A stretch of 64,000 nucleotides of DNA, taken from Flagellimonas lutimaris. Lineage in GTDB: Bacteria; Bacteroidota; Bacteroidia; Flavobacteriales; Flavobacteriaceae. The stretch is from positions 124,001 to 188,000 of the forward strand of contig NZ_QXFH01000072.1 of NCBI RefSeq assembly GCF_003581615.1, given 5' to 3'. Below, one piece after another: positions 35,192-43,198 of the stretch; the first letter of the stretch is position 1, and each line of letters opens with the position of its first letter. Below the pieces are notes generated by a model. The model had not been told where the DNA came from. It saw only the letters and a list, made by a program, of their open reading frames with translations, and ran no database searches. A program made the position numbers and the translations under genes.

Positions 35192-35224
35192 TTTGCGATA
35201 ACTCCCAACAAATCACTATCTTTG
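35192..35224 (+). promoter_or_regulatory. Bacteroidota promoter of mtaB
   Basis: TTTG (35192-35195), 21 bases, then TATCTTTG (35217-35224). Transcription should begin near 35230, about 20 bases before the ATG at 35250. Confidence 0.7.
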
Positions 35225-35249
35225 CGCCCCTAAAACGCAAGGCTGGCAT

Positions 35250-36578
35250 ATGAACAAAAAGGTTGCATTTTACACTCTGGGCTGTAAGCTTAATTTCTCC
35301 GAAACCTCTACGATTGCGCGAGGTTTTGAAAAGGAGGAGTTTGAGCGTGTGGACTTTTCCGAAAAAGCGGATGTGTATGTAATCAATACCTGTTCTGTGA
35401 CCGAAAATGCGGATAAGCGTTTTAAAACTATTGTAAAGCAAGCCCAAAAAGCCAATCCAGAAGCTTTTGTGGCTGCGGTGGGCTGCTATGCCCAGCTCAA
35501 ACCCGAAGAATTAGCTGCTGTGGATGGTGTGGATTTGGTACTTGGGGCCACAGAAAAATTCAAGATTACCGATTACCTAAACGACCTTGCCAAAAATGAT
35601 AGGGGGGAGGTACATTCCTGTGAGATAGAAGAAGCCGATTTTTATGTGGGCAGTTATGCCATTGGTGACCGTACCCGTGCCTTTTTGAAGGTTCAGGATG
35701 GTTGTGATTATAAATGCACGTATTGTACCATTCCGTTGGCGCGAGGGATTTCACGTAGCGATTCTTTGGACAATGTGCTGAACAATGCCAAAGAAATTGC
35801 ATCAAAAGACATCAAAGAAATCGTTTTAACAGGCGTGAACATTGGAGACTACGGAAAAGGGGAGTTCGGCAATAAAAAGCACGAACATACTTTTTTGGAT
35901 TTGGTAAAGGCCTTGGATACCATTGATGGTATTCACCGCCTTCGTATCTCTTCCATTGAGCCGAATTTGCTAAAGAACGAGACGATAGATTTTGTGGTTC
36001 AGAGTAATTCCTTTGTGCCTCATTTTCACGTACCGTTGCAGAGTGGGAGCGATGATATCTTAAAAAAGATGCGCCGCCGTTATTTATCCAATTTATATGT
36101 GGATAGGGTAAAGCGTATTAAAACCGCGATGCCACATGCCTGCATTGGGGTGGATGTAATTGTTGGCTTCCCAGGAGAAACCGACGAACATTTCTTGGAG
36201 ACTTATCATTTCTTGAACGAATTGGATATTTCTTACCTACACGTTTTTACGTATTCCGAAAGGGATAATACCGTGGCTGCCGAAATGGACGAAGTGGTTC
36301 CTAAAAAAGTACGTAGCAAGCGCAGTAAGATGCTCCGCGGACTATCAGCTAAAAAACGAAGGGCTTTTTATGAGAGTCAGTTGGGGAGTATACGGACCGT
36401 TTTGTTCGAAGGGGAAAACAAAAAAGGCTACATCCATGGGTTCACAGAAAACTATGTAAAGGTGAAAGCTCCTTGGAATCCTACTTTGGTGAACACCTTG
36501 CACCAAGTGGAACTTACCGATATTGACGATGATGGCTTGGTTCGGTTTGAGTTTGTTACCAACGAAGTATTGGCATAA
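35250..36578 (+). CDS. mtaB: tRNA t6A37 methylthiotransferase
   Basis: A 442-residue radical-SAM methylthiotransferase that converts t6A37 to ms2t6A in tRNAs reading ANN codons. The N-terminal UPF0004 domain has three cluster cysteines (Cys12 in LGCKLN, Cys48 in NTCSVT, Cys79 in VGCYAQ). The radical-SAM cluster is Cys152-x3-Cys156-x2-Cys159 (GCDYKCTYCT). LQSGSDDILKKMRRRY and DVIVGFPGETDEHFLET follow, and a TRAM RNA-binding domain ends the protein. I assign MtaB rather than MiaB from the start MNKKVAFYTLGCKLNFSE and overall layout. A promoter lies directly upstream. Confidence 0.92.
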   Translation: MNKKVAFYTLGCKLNFSETSTIARGFEKEEFERVDFSEKADVYVINTCSVTENADKRFKTIVKQAQKANPEAFVAAVGCYAQLKPEELAAVDGVDLVLGATEKFKITDYLNDLAKNDRGEVHSCEIEEADFYVGSYAIGDRTRAFLKVQDGCDYKCTYCTIPLARGISRSDSLDNVLNNAKEIASKDIKEIVLTGVNIGDYGKGEFGNKKHEHTFLDLVKALDTIDGIHRLRISSIEPNLLKNETIDFVVQSNSFVPHFHVPLQSGSDDILKKMRRRYLSNLYVDRVKRIKTAMPHACIGVDVIVGFPGETDEHFLETYHFLNELDISYLHVFTYSERDNTVAAEMDEVVPKKVRSKRSKMLRGLSAKKRRAFYESQLGSIRTVLFEGENKKGYIHGFTENYVKVKAPWNPTLVNTLHQVELTDIDDDGLVRFEFVTNEVLA

Positions 36579-36583
36579 AAAAA

Positions 36584-36600
36584 CCTCCTAATTTAGGAGG
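36584..36600 (-). terminator. Hairpin terminator between mtaB and the GNAT gene
   Basis: CCTCCTA-att-TAGGAGG, a 7-base perfect stem. The minus strand continues TTTTTTTATG, so it mainly terminates the GNAT gene; mtaB readthrough on the plus strand meets only a short T run. Confidence 0.75.
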
Positions 36601-36630
36601 ATTTAAATACTTTACTAATGGTTAGCAGTA

Positions 36631-36924
36631 TCAGATACGGATACCAACTGGTAACATTTCTTTGTATTGCCTATTTTTTCTTAAAAAACCTGCAATTTGA
36701 GGGCTGGTAGGTACGACTCTAAGGTCGTTTTCCTGAATTTCGTTTAAAACGGCTTTGATAAATTCCTCTTTAAAACCCTCTTTTGTAATTTCTTCCGGAA
36801 TAACCAGTTTGGTTAAAAATACTTTGCGCTCCTGTGAAGAGTACTCAATTTTGGCTAAATGCCCATTGACCTTAGTTTCAAATTGACGTAAGAAACTATT
36901 GTCAGTGATTTCCAATGTTGTCAT
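36631..36924 (-). CDS. Short GNAT-like N-acetyltransferase (YidJ type)
   Basis: A 97-residue protein resembling the compact YidJ-type GNAT family: HLAKIEYSSQERKVFLTKLV (beta strands), ITKEGFKEEFIKAVLNEIQE (helix following the acetyl-CoA loop), and LRVVPTSPQIAGFLRKNRQY (final strand and helix with the usual VVP.CP.v..fl... pattern). The acetyl-CoA loop, usually RGxGxG/A, reads TKEGFKEE, so cofactor binding may be weak or lost. The substrate is unknown. Single gene with its own terminator, convergent to mtaB. Confidence 0.7.
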   Translation of the reverse strand: MTTLEITDNSFLRQFETKVNGHLAKIEYSSQERKVFLTKLVIPEEITKEGFKEEFIKAVLNEIQENDLRVVPTSPQIAGFLRKNRQYKEMLPVGIRI

Positions 36925-37088
36925 ATAGTACTTGTTTTTTTAATGACTCTGTGGAAGTACCCTGAAGGGTAATTCCGTAATCCCCTGATTAAAAAAATGT
37001 GTTCATTTGGCGGGGTAAGCTGCAAAAGGGATACAAAAGTAGTCAAAATATTGCTAATTTCCTAGTCCTTGTCGATATTTGGTGCGAT

Positions 37089-37751
37089 ATGTCCGACAAT
37101 AAAATCCATGTTTACCTAATGCCGGGAATGGCTGCCAATTCTTCTATTTTTGAAGACATCAAACTTCCCGAAAATCAATTTGAAATCCATACTTTGGACT
37201 GGTTTGTCCCTGAAAAGGGGATGGGTCTAACCGATTATGCGCAAAAGATGTGCGAAAACATACCCGAATCTGACCCTGTTTTGGTAGGGGTATCGTTTGG
37301 TGGCATGTTGGTGCAGGAGATGGCCAAAATCATCCCGACCCGAAAAGTTATTGTGGTATCCTCGGTGAAAAGCAAGCACGAGCTTCCCAAGAGAATGATT
37401 TTCGCCAAGTACACCAAGGTTCATAAATTGTTGCCCACGGGCTTAGTGAACAATGTGGAATTGTTGGCCAAATACGCTTTTGGTGAAACAGTGACCAAAC
37501 GCCTGCACTTGTACGAGAAGTATTTATCGATACGCGACAAATATTATATCGATTGGTCCATTGATCAGATTGTGAATTGGAGTCAAGAGACTCCGTCCAA
37601 AAACGTAGTTCACATTCAAGGAGACCGGGATGCCGTTTTCCCAATAAGCAACATCAAGGATTGTATTCCGGTAAAAAATGGCACGCATACCATGATCATT
37701 CATCGGTATAGATGGTTTAATGAGCACCTCCCCACAATTATTTTGAAATAA
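37089..37751 (+). CDS. Alpha/beta hydrolase
   Basis: A 220-residue alpha/beta hydrolase started at the ATG at 37089 (MSDNKIHVYLMPGMAANSSI), because the fold begins there; an upstream start adds 30 residues of no clear structure. Nucleophile elbow is GVSFGG (Ser69) and the acid is probably in HIQGDRDAVFPI, with the catalytic His in GTHTMIIHR. There is no signal peptide, so it is cytoplasmic. The substrate is unknown; thioesterase or esterase activity fits the size. Confidence 0.8.
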   Translation: MSDNKIHVYLMPGMAANSSIFEDIKLPENQFEIHTLDWFVPEKGMGLTDYAQKMCENIPESDPVLVGVSFGGMLVQEMAKIIPTRKVIVVSSVKSKHELPKRMIFAKYTKVHKLLPTGLVNNVELLAKYAFGETVTKRLHLYEKYLSIRDKYYIDWSIDQIVNWSQETPSKNVVHIQGDRDAVFPISNIKDCIPVKNGTHTMIIHRYRWFNEHLPTIILK

Positions 37752-37799
37752 TTTCGTCTATATAATAGTATCTTTACATTATAACAAAAAAGGGAAGCG

Positions 37800-38762
37800 A
37801 TGAAACAGATGAAGAACATTTTGGCTTTTATTGGATTGATTGCCGTTGTGAGCACGTTAATTTTTGCCGTGCAGTCGAATGAAGTAGAAGAAAAACCAGA
37901 GGTAAAGGAAAAGGAAACTACAGATAAAAATGTTGCGGATACTTACCAGATAAGTGCGATAGAAATTCCGGAAGATCTAAATTTTGCAGGAGAAACTGTG
38001 CCGCAAGAAGACCCTGAGATTATGGAGCGTGTGGATCGTGAGTTTTTGGTGAACACCTATTGGCAGTCGAATGCACTGTTATTGATGAAAAGGGCCAATA
38101 AATACTTCCCGATTATTGAGCCTATTCTTAAAAAGAATGGTATCCCTGATGATTTTAAATATTTGGCCGTTGCTGAGAGCGGTCTGCAAAATGTGGTCTC
38201 TCCTGCGGGCGCTACGGGTTTTTGGCAAATTATGAGGGGAACCGGGAGAGAATATGGTCTTGAAGTGAACGATAATGTAGATGAGCGTTACCATGTGGAA
38301 AAAGCGACCCAAGTAGCTTGTGATTATTTAAACAAATGGAAAGACCGTTTTGGTAGTTGGACTTTAACTGCTGCTGCATACAACGCGGGACCTGCTGGAG
38401 TACAAAAATATATGGATATTCAGCAAGTGGATGATTATTATGATTTGCTGTTAGGGCAAGAGACGGGACGCTACGTGTTTCGTATTTTGGCCATTAAAGA
38501 AATTATCTCCAACCGTGACAAGTACGGTTTTCAGCTAGATGAGGAGGATATGTATGCAAAGGTCCCCACATTTAAGGTAGAAGTGGATACGGCTGTGACC
38601 AGCTGGGCCGATTTCGCATCTCTTTACGAAATCAACTACAAAGTATTGAAACGCCACAACCCTTGGTTGCGCGAACCATACTTGAACAATTCCTCAAGAA
38701 AAAAGTACACTATCGAAATTCCGGACAAAGGGTATTACCGAGTGGGGAGTACTGGGAAGTAG
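37800..38762 (+). CDS. Lytic transglycosylase, SLT/MltD-like
   Basis: A 320-residue peptidoglycan-cleaving lytic transglycosylase. One N-terminal hydrophobic segment (ILAFIGLIAVVSTLIFAV) exports or anchors it; an acidic linker follows. The SLT domain (about 95-235) has catalytic Glu126 in YLAVAESGLQN, GATGFWQIMRGTGREYGLEV and YNAGPAGVQKYM. The C-terminal region (about 245-315, SWADFASLYEINYKVLKRHN) resembles a single LysM-type or LysM-derived domain. It cuts glycan strands with formation of 1,6-anhydroMurNAc. It lies 48 bases downstream of the alpha/beta hydrolase and is convergent with an M23 peptidase. Confidence 0.92.
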   Translation: MKQMKNILAFIGLIAVVSTLIFAVQSNEVEEKPEVKEKETTDKNVADTYQISAIEIPEDLNFAGETVPQEDPEIMERVDREFLVNTYWQSNALLLMKRANKYFPIIEPILKKNGIPDDFKYLAVAESGLQNVVSPAGATGFWQIMRGTGREYGLEVNDNVDERYHVEKATQVACDYLNKWKDRFGSWTLTAAAYNAGPAGVQKYMDIQQVDDYYDLLLGQETGRYVFRILAIKEIISNRDKYGFQLDEEDMYAKVPTFKVEVDTAVTSWADFASLYEINYKVLKRHNPWLREPYLNNSSRKKYTIEIPDKGYYRVGSTGK

Positions 38763-38795
38763 GTTTTTAGTTTCCATTTTCCCGTAATATTCTTT

Positions 38796-39455
38796 TTAAT
38801 ATTTGAACAGAAAGTAAGGCGAAGGGAAATACTTTTCCACTTTTGGCAGTAATTCTGGCGAGATGTATCCCCAATCGATATAACCATCGTCGATAGCTTC
38901 TTGCGTAAGAATTTGCAAGTGCACATGGCAAAACCAACCGCCGCTGTCACTTTCTTCTCCAATATGGGCGAATTTTTGACCAGCCTTGATGTGGTCACCA
39001 GCATTTACCAAGTGCGGAGTTTTTAAGTGCCCATAGAAAGAATAAAAAACGACCCCGTTAATATCATGTTTTAGTACGATGTATCCTCCATAATTACCAA
39101 CCGTAGTTTCTTTTCCTGTCTTATAGACCTCGGCATCCATCGGAGAATACATTGGAGTATTAAAAGGCACAATAATATCCAGACCTAAATGATAATACCG
39201 TTGTTCTTCAATAATATTTGGGTATGCTCTTAGGAGATTTTTCCGTTCTTCTAAATATTTGCCAATTCCCCATTGGAGGGAAGAGGCGTCCAATTCTTCA
39301 AAAACCATGGTGTTAAACTGCTTGAAATCAAAGAGGGGATATTCCAGCGTTTTTGGATTGTTGGATGAAAAATCAAAGATATATGGCCTTCCTTTTAAGA
39401 AATTACCAAATAATGGATAGATATTGACGCCATTAAGGCATAGTGGATAGTACAT
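38796..39455 (-). CDS. M23-family (LytM) metallopeptidase
   Basis: About 219 residues from the ATG at 39455; a start 15 bases upstream is possible. The LytM zinc site is complete: His89-x3-Asp93 in YYHLGLDI, His143 in YGHL and His177-x-His179 in FCHVHLQI. The usual envelope-targeting signal peptide is missing: the N-terminus (MYYPLCLNGVNIYPLF) has no charged-hydrophobic leader, so the protein may be cytoplasmic or the true start lies elsewhere. Such proteins cut peptide crosslinks in peptidoglycan, or regulate hydrolases. It is convergent with the lytic transglycosylase. Confidence 0.85.
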   Translation of the reverse strand: MYYPLCLNGVNIYPLFGNFLKGRPYIFDFSSNNPKTLEYPLFDFKQFNTMVFEELDASSLQWGIGKYLEERKNLLRAYPNIIEEQRYYHLGLDIIVPFNTPMYSPMDAEVYKTGKETTVGNYGGYIVLKHDINGVVFYSFYGHLKTPHLVNAGDHIKAGQKFAHIGEESDSGGWFCHVHLQILTQEAIDDGYIDWGYISPELLPKVEKYFPSPYFLFKY

Positions 39456-39708
39456 AGGTAAGTTTCGCAAAAATATAAACCTTCACAAATGTAGCTATAG
39501 AACGATTAGCTGAACATGAATTCGATGATTTTTAGTGAACGAGACAGAACTATAGTTATTGCTCCGTTGAGAATTCATAGAAATAGACGTAAAAATTTTA
39601 CCATTGAAGCATTAAATCTCTTTGAATTAATATCGCCTAGGGTAATTTTATGATTTTTTTAAGAAAAGTAGTATACTTATGCACTTGAAATTTTTGGGAA
39701 CATAAATT

Positions 39709-41193
39709 ATGAAGAAAAGAATTATTGCCATTTGTCTTATTGCAGGGCTGCTTTTGGCTGGTTTTCAGATGGTCAACGACCAATTACACTTGCTACAATC
39801 CCCCGGCGTGGTGATTTCGGATTATGTAGAACCGGATTATGAACTTGGTCCAAGTCATGTTGATTCTCTATTGCCATTTCCTGATGTAAAAAAAGGAGAG
39901 CGTACTCCATTTGATCTTTGGCGATATGGGGGAAAGGGAAAAACATCGTTCACAACCCCTGATTTGCGCATGTCGTGGGAAGAGTGGTTGGCCTTTAATA
40001 AAAAGCAGAAGCCGGAACTTATGGTAGATGTGAGAGAATATATGGACTCACGTTACGATTTCAACGGTGAGGTATATGAAGGGAAATTCATGTCTGGAGG
40101 AAGAAATCCAATCATGAAAGGTCCGATTGCTAGATTGCCTAAAGGTGTTAAGTCCTTTGAGGAATTGTCCGAGCTTACGGCATTTGAGATCAGGGAAAGG
40201 GATTTGTTCCCTTTTAAACCTTTGGCTCATCCGTTGGCATCAACCGCTCATATGGTGTTTCCGGACAATTGGAACGAAGCCCATCCAGAGCATGTCAGAA
40301 TCGATATGGATCATGACTTTCCAGTGGAATACCTACCCGAGTTCCCACCCCCGATGTTTTTGACAACACATAAGGAGTTGGGCGATGTAACCAAAGGCAG
40401 GGAGGTGACAATTGCCAATTACTACGAGATTTTCAACGGTCTTCTTACTCCAGAACAAATGGAGGGCTTAAAGGAACTGTTGCGTCCATCTCCAACCACA
40501 TGGTTCAATCATACCACCCATAGGGTGACCGAGGCTCCCAGTGCCGGGGTATCCTGTTTTTCATGTCACGTAAACGGGCATACCAATGGTGCCTTTGAGC
40601 TTGGTCCGGATAGTCGTCCCAACTTAGCAAGGTTAAGAGTGGGAACACCGACCATGCGCGGAAATTATAATTTGATGCTGTTGTCCTCTAAAAGATCTAT
40701 ACGCAGTATGGACCACTTTGCAGAGGTTGAGGAATATTTTGATGGTGATCCGGGCATGCAACAACACATTGGTCCGCGTAGCCAAAAGAGAGAAGTAACT
40801 AATCGTATGGGAGACTTTAATTCCATCCTTGATTTTCCACCAGCACCTAAACTCGACGGTATGGGTAACTTGATTCCCGAAAAATCCACTAAGCAAGAAT
40901 TGTTGGGACAGGAATTGTTCCGCGGGAAGGCCAAATGTGCTCAATGTCATTATGGTCCCGCTTTTGTAGATGATTATATGCACGATTTAAAAATAGAGCG
41001 TTTTTATAAAGGTAGGCCAGAGGGACCGATTAAAACTTTTCCTTTGAGAGGTATTAAAGATTCACCACCTTATCTTCACGATGATAGATTGCCTACTTTG
41101 GCTGATGCCACCGAGTTTTTTAATATCGTTCTAGAGTTAGATTTGACCAAAGAGGAGAAAGATGCCATTACTGCTTATATGATGTGTTTATAA
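39709..41193 (+). CDS. Di-heme cytochrome c, cytochrome-c-peroxidase-like
   Basis: A 494-residue exported protein with an N-terminal signal (MKKRIIAICLIAGLLLAGFQ). Two heme c sites are seen: Cys283-x2-Cys286-His287 (VSCFSCHVN) and Cys410-x2-Cys413-His414 (AKCAQCHYG). The C-terminal 130 residues match the bacterial cytochrome c peroxidase/MauG layout (ELFRGKAKCAQCHYGPAFVD, then PLRGIKDSPPYLHDDRLPTL). The first 280 residues form an extra domain rather than the usual short N-terminus. Likely periplasmic electron transfer or peroxide reduction; the function of the long N-terminal part is unknown. Single gene. Confidence 0.8.
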   Translation: MKKRIIAICLIAGLLLAGFQMVNDQLHLLQSPGVVISDYVEPDYELGPSHVDSLLPFPDVKKGERTPFDLWRYGGKGKTSFTTPDLRMSWEEWLAFNKKQKPELMVDVREYMDSRYDFNGEVYEGKFMSGGRNPIMKGPIARLPKGVKSFEELSELTAFEIRERDLFPFKPLAHPLASTAHMVFPDNWNEAHPEHVRIDMDHDFPVEYLPEFPPPMFLTTHKELGDVTKGREVTIANYYEIFNGLLTPEQMEGLKELLRPSPTTWFNHTTHRVTEAPSAGVSCFSCHVNGHTNGAFELGPDSRPNLARLRVGTPTMRGNYNLMLLSSKRSIRSMDHFAEVEEYFDGDPGMQQHIGPRSQKREVTNRMGDFNSILDFPPAPKLDGMGNLIPEKSTKQELLGQELFRGKAKCAQCHYGPAFVDDYMHDLKIERFYKGRPEGPIKTFPLRGIKDSPPYLHDDRLPTLADATEFFNIVLELDLTKEEKDAITAYMMCL

Positions 41194-41305
41194 GAACAAT
41201 TGGGGCTATAGAAAGTATTATTTCTAAATAACAAAGAAGAATCATTTTTGTTTTATATAAGCTGTTTTTTAGATAAACATCTTTTCAAGGATTTTTTTAC
41301 AAGGG

Positions 41306-42061
41306 CTATTCCTCTAATTCTTTATGTAATGCTGTCTTAAGAACTTGAATGTCCTGAATCAGTTCTTTGTTTCGGTCCATGCCGTTTTTTAAGAGTTGTG
41401 ATTGCTCATATAAAATTGCTTCTAACTCAAGTAGGCTTTTGAGTGCAATCTTGTCGTCGCCAAAATATGCCAAAATTTTGGGCTGATTACCAATTCGGGT
41501 GGGCATGTCGGAACCTCCATAAAGTTTTTGGGTAATTATGCTCGCATTTGAAATAACAAGGTTTTGTGATTTGGTATAATCAATTAATCCAGATTGCTTG
41601 TATTTAAAATCAAGGATTTTATTTCGTATTTCAGTGGGAAATAATTTAATATCGCCTGTATTTATTAAAGTTGTGATGGTATTGGTGTTGGTCTCAAAAT
41701 TCCAACCGTGCGCATTTTCGGTGGAAAACACCTTGCCAATCTCTGTTGATGCCTCCCAAAGGGAAAGTTCATTCTCTCTAAAGTTTTTCTGATAAGCTGC
41801 CAATCGAACAAAAAAGGAATCGATCAGCACATTTCCTTTATTCATTAGGAGCTCGTCTTTCTCAAGATCCTGCAATATCTGAACGTAATAGGATTTTTTA
41901 ATTTCTTCGTTTTTTCTCTCGGTATTCCAATTGTTGATTTGCAAAGCAATCAAAATTCCTATGACAACAAGTATAATTTCTCCAATTGCGTATAGTAAAT
42001 ATTTCCTGATTTTGTTTTCAGAAAGTAATTGACGCCTGATTTTTCGATAGAATTTTATCAT
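41306..42061 (-). CDS. DUF6090-family membrane protein (first copy)
   Basis: A 251-residue protein begun at the ATG at 42061 (MIKFYRKIRRQLLSENKIRK). The hallmark is a short basic N-terminus, then a membrane span YLLYAIGEIILVVIGILIALQINNWN, then a helical extracytoplasmic domain of 190 residues with conserved-looking blocks (YYVQILQDLEKDELLMNKGN, NTITTLINTGDIKLFPTEIR). DUF6090 proteins are numerous in marine Flavobacteriia and have no known function. A second member is at 55344-56096. It is a single gene after the cytochrome. Confidence 0.85.
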   Translation of the reverse strand: MIKFYRKIRRQLLSENKIRKYLLYAIGEIILVVIGILIALQINNWNTERKNEEIKKSYYVQILQDLEKDELLMNKGNVLIDSFFVRLAAYQKNFRENELSLWEASTEIGKVFSTENAHGWNFETNTNTITTLINTGDIKLFPTEIRNKILDFKYKQSGLIDYTKSQNLVISNASIITQKLYGGSDMPTRIGNQPKILAYFGDDKIALKSLLELEAILYEQSQLLKNGMDRNKELIQDIQVLKTALHKELEE

Positions 42062-42261
42062 GACACTTAGATTGGTCATAGTGTAACATAACTATAAAGT
42101 AATAGAATGCTTTAATTAGCAATGACCTCTGAGTGAAGTTCGATAAATATTTTGGTAAAATCAAGCACAAAATGGAACAGGCCAATATTGTTGCAACTAG
42201 TGGCTACAAGTACTTTACCCATTTATTTAATGTAAAAATGGTTTAAAGCGGAAGAAGGTTA

Positions 42262-42777
42262 CTAAATCTTCTTCATCTGCTGCTGCATCATCTTGATCTG
42301 GTCGGTAAGCATGTTGTTTTTATCCAGCTTCTTGGCCTCTTTTAACAATTGGGTGGCCTCACGTTTTCTACGTTTTTGCATGGCGATGCCCGCCAAGCTC
42401 AATTTGGCCATAGCTACATCATAATCCATGGTCAAACCAAATTTCAAAGCCTTTTTAAAGTACTTTTCGGCCTGCGTCAGGTTTTTTTGTGAGTAGATGA
42501 TTCCGTGCAAGTAGTTAAAGTACCCTTGCTGTTTTTTGATTAGGGCAGCCTCCGGGTTCTTTATTTTATCAAGCCACCGTTGCACGCCATCCAAATCCTG
42601 CTTTCTCATTTTAAGAAAGGCCAAAAGGATAAACTCATTTCTAAAGTAAAGAAAAATGAATACGAGCGATAGCAAGATCAATGCAATTCCATTACCAATA
42701 TTACCTTCCACAAACTGGTACACGGCATAAGCAATGATAAGAACGGCAATAACGAGCTTAATATTTTTATTGAACAT
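42262..42777 (-). CDS. Membrane protein with TPR-like tail
   Basis: A 171-residue protein with two close membrane spans (LVIAVLIIAYAVYQFVEG; IGNGIALILLSLVFIFLYF) forming a hairpin, then a cytoplasmic helical part with two TPR-like units (YFNYLHGIIYSQKNLTQAEKYFKKAL and YDVAMAKLSLAGIAMQKRRKREATQLL). It probably binds a partner protein through the TPR region. I do not recognise a specific function; similar proteins occur in many flavobacteria. Confidence 0.75.
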   Translation of the reverse strand: MFNKNIKLVIAVLIIAYAVYQFVEGNIGNGIALILLSLVFIFLYFRNEFILLAFLKMRKQDLDGVQRWLDKIKNPEAALIKKQQGYFNYLHGIIYSQKNLTQAEKYFKKALKFGLTMDYDVAMAKLSLAGIAMQKRRKREATQLLKEAKKLDKNNMLTDQIKMMQQQMKKI

Positions 42778-42854
42778 ATTGTCTAGTGATTTTTACCTAA
42801 TGTTAAGCGCTGGCAAAAGTACTAAAAAGTTAATTAAATATTTTAAGTTTGGGC

Positions 42855-42884
42855 TTGCCAAAGTAAAAAGTCTTTGTATATTTG
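42855..42884 (+). promoter_or_regulatory. Bacteroidota promoter of rpmH
   Basis: TTG (42855-42857), 19 bases, then TATATTTG (42877-42884). Transcription should start near 42891, giving a leader of about 56 bases that includes a GGGAAA/TTTCCC hairpin at 42901-42917. Confidence 0.75.
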
Positions 42885-42946
42885 CGCCCAGAATTTTTTA
42901 GGGAAAACAAGTTTCCCGACATCAAAATCAATAAAACAGTTCGGAA

Positions 42947-43105
42947 ATGAAAAGAACGTATCAACCATCCAAAAGAAAGAGAAGAAACAAGCATGGTTTT
43001 AGGGAGCGCATGGCGACTGCCAATGGTAGAAAAGTTCTTGCGAGAAGAAGAGCCAAGGGAAGAAAGAGATTGACTGTTTCCTCTGAGCCAAGACATAAAA
43101 AATAA
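42947..43105 (+). CDS. rpmH: Ribosomal protein L34
   Basis: A 52-residue very basic protein, too short to be found by many gene finders. It begins [18 protein letters not shown], then [20 protein letters not shown], and ends [10 protein letters not shown] with TAA; this is the complete L34 signature plus the short acidic-basic tail of flavobacterial members. It is part of the large ribosomal subunit. It has its own promoter and terminator. Unlike in many bacteria it is not next to dnaA, rnpA or yidC here; carB follows. Confidence 0.96.
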   Translation: MKRTYQPSKRKRRNKHGFRERMATANGRKVLARRRAKGRKRLTVSSEPRHKK

Positions 43106-43128
43106 TGATAGTATTTATTATTTAATTT

Positions 43129-43157
43129 AAAGGTGTTACTTTTCCAGTAACACCTTT
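43129..43157 (+). terminator. Rho-independent terminator after rpmH
   Basis: AAAGGTGTTAC-ttttcca-GTAACACCTTT, an 11-base perfect stem followed by TTTTT and GAC. It ends 40 bases before the carB ATG. Confidence 0.92.
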
Positions 43158-43198
43158 TTTTTGACATATAAGCAGATAACGAGAAACCCCTAAAGAAA

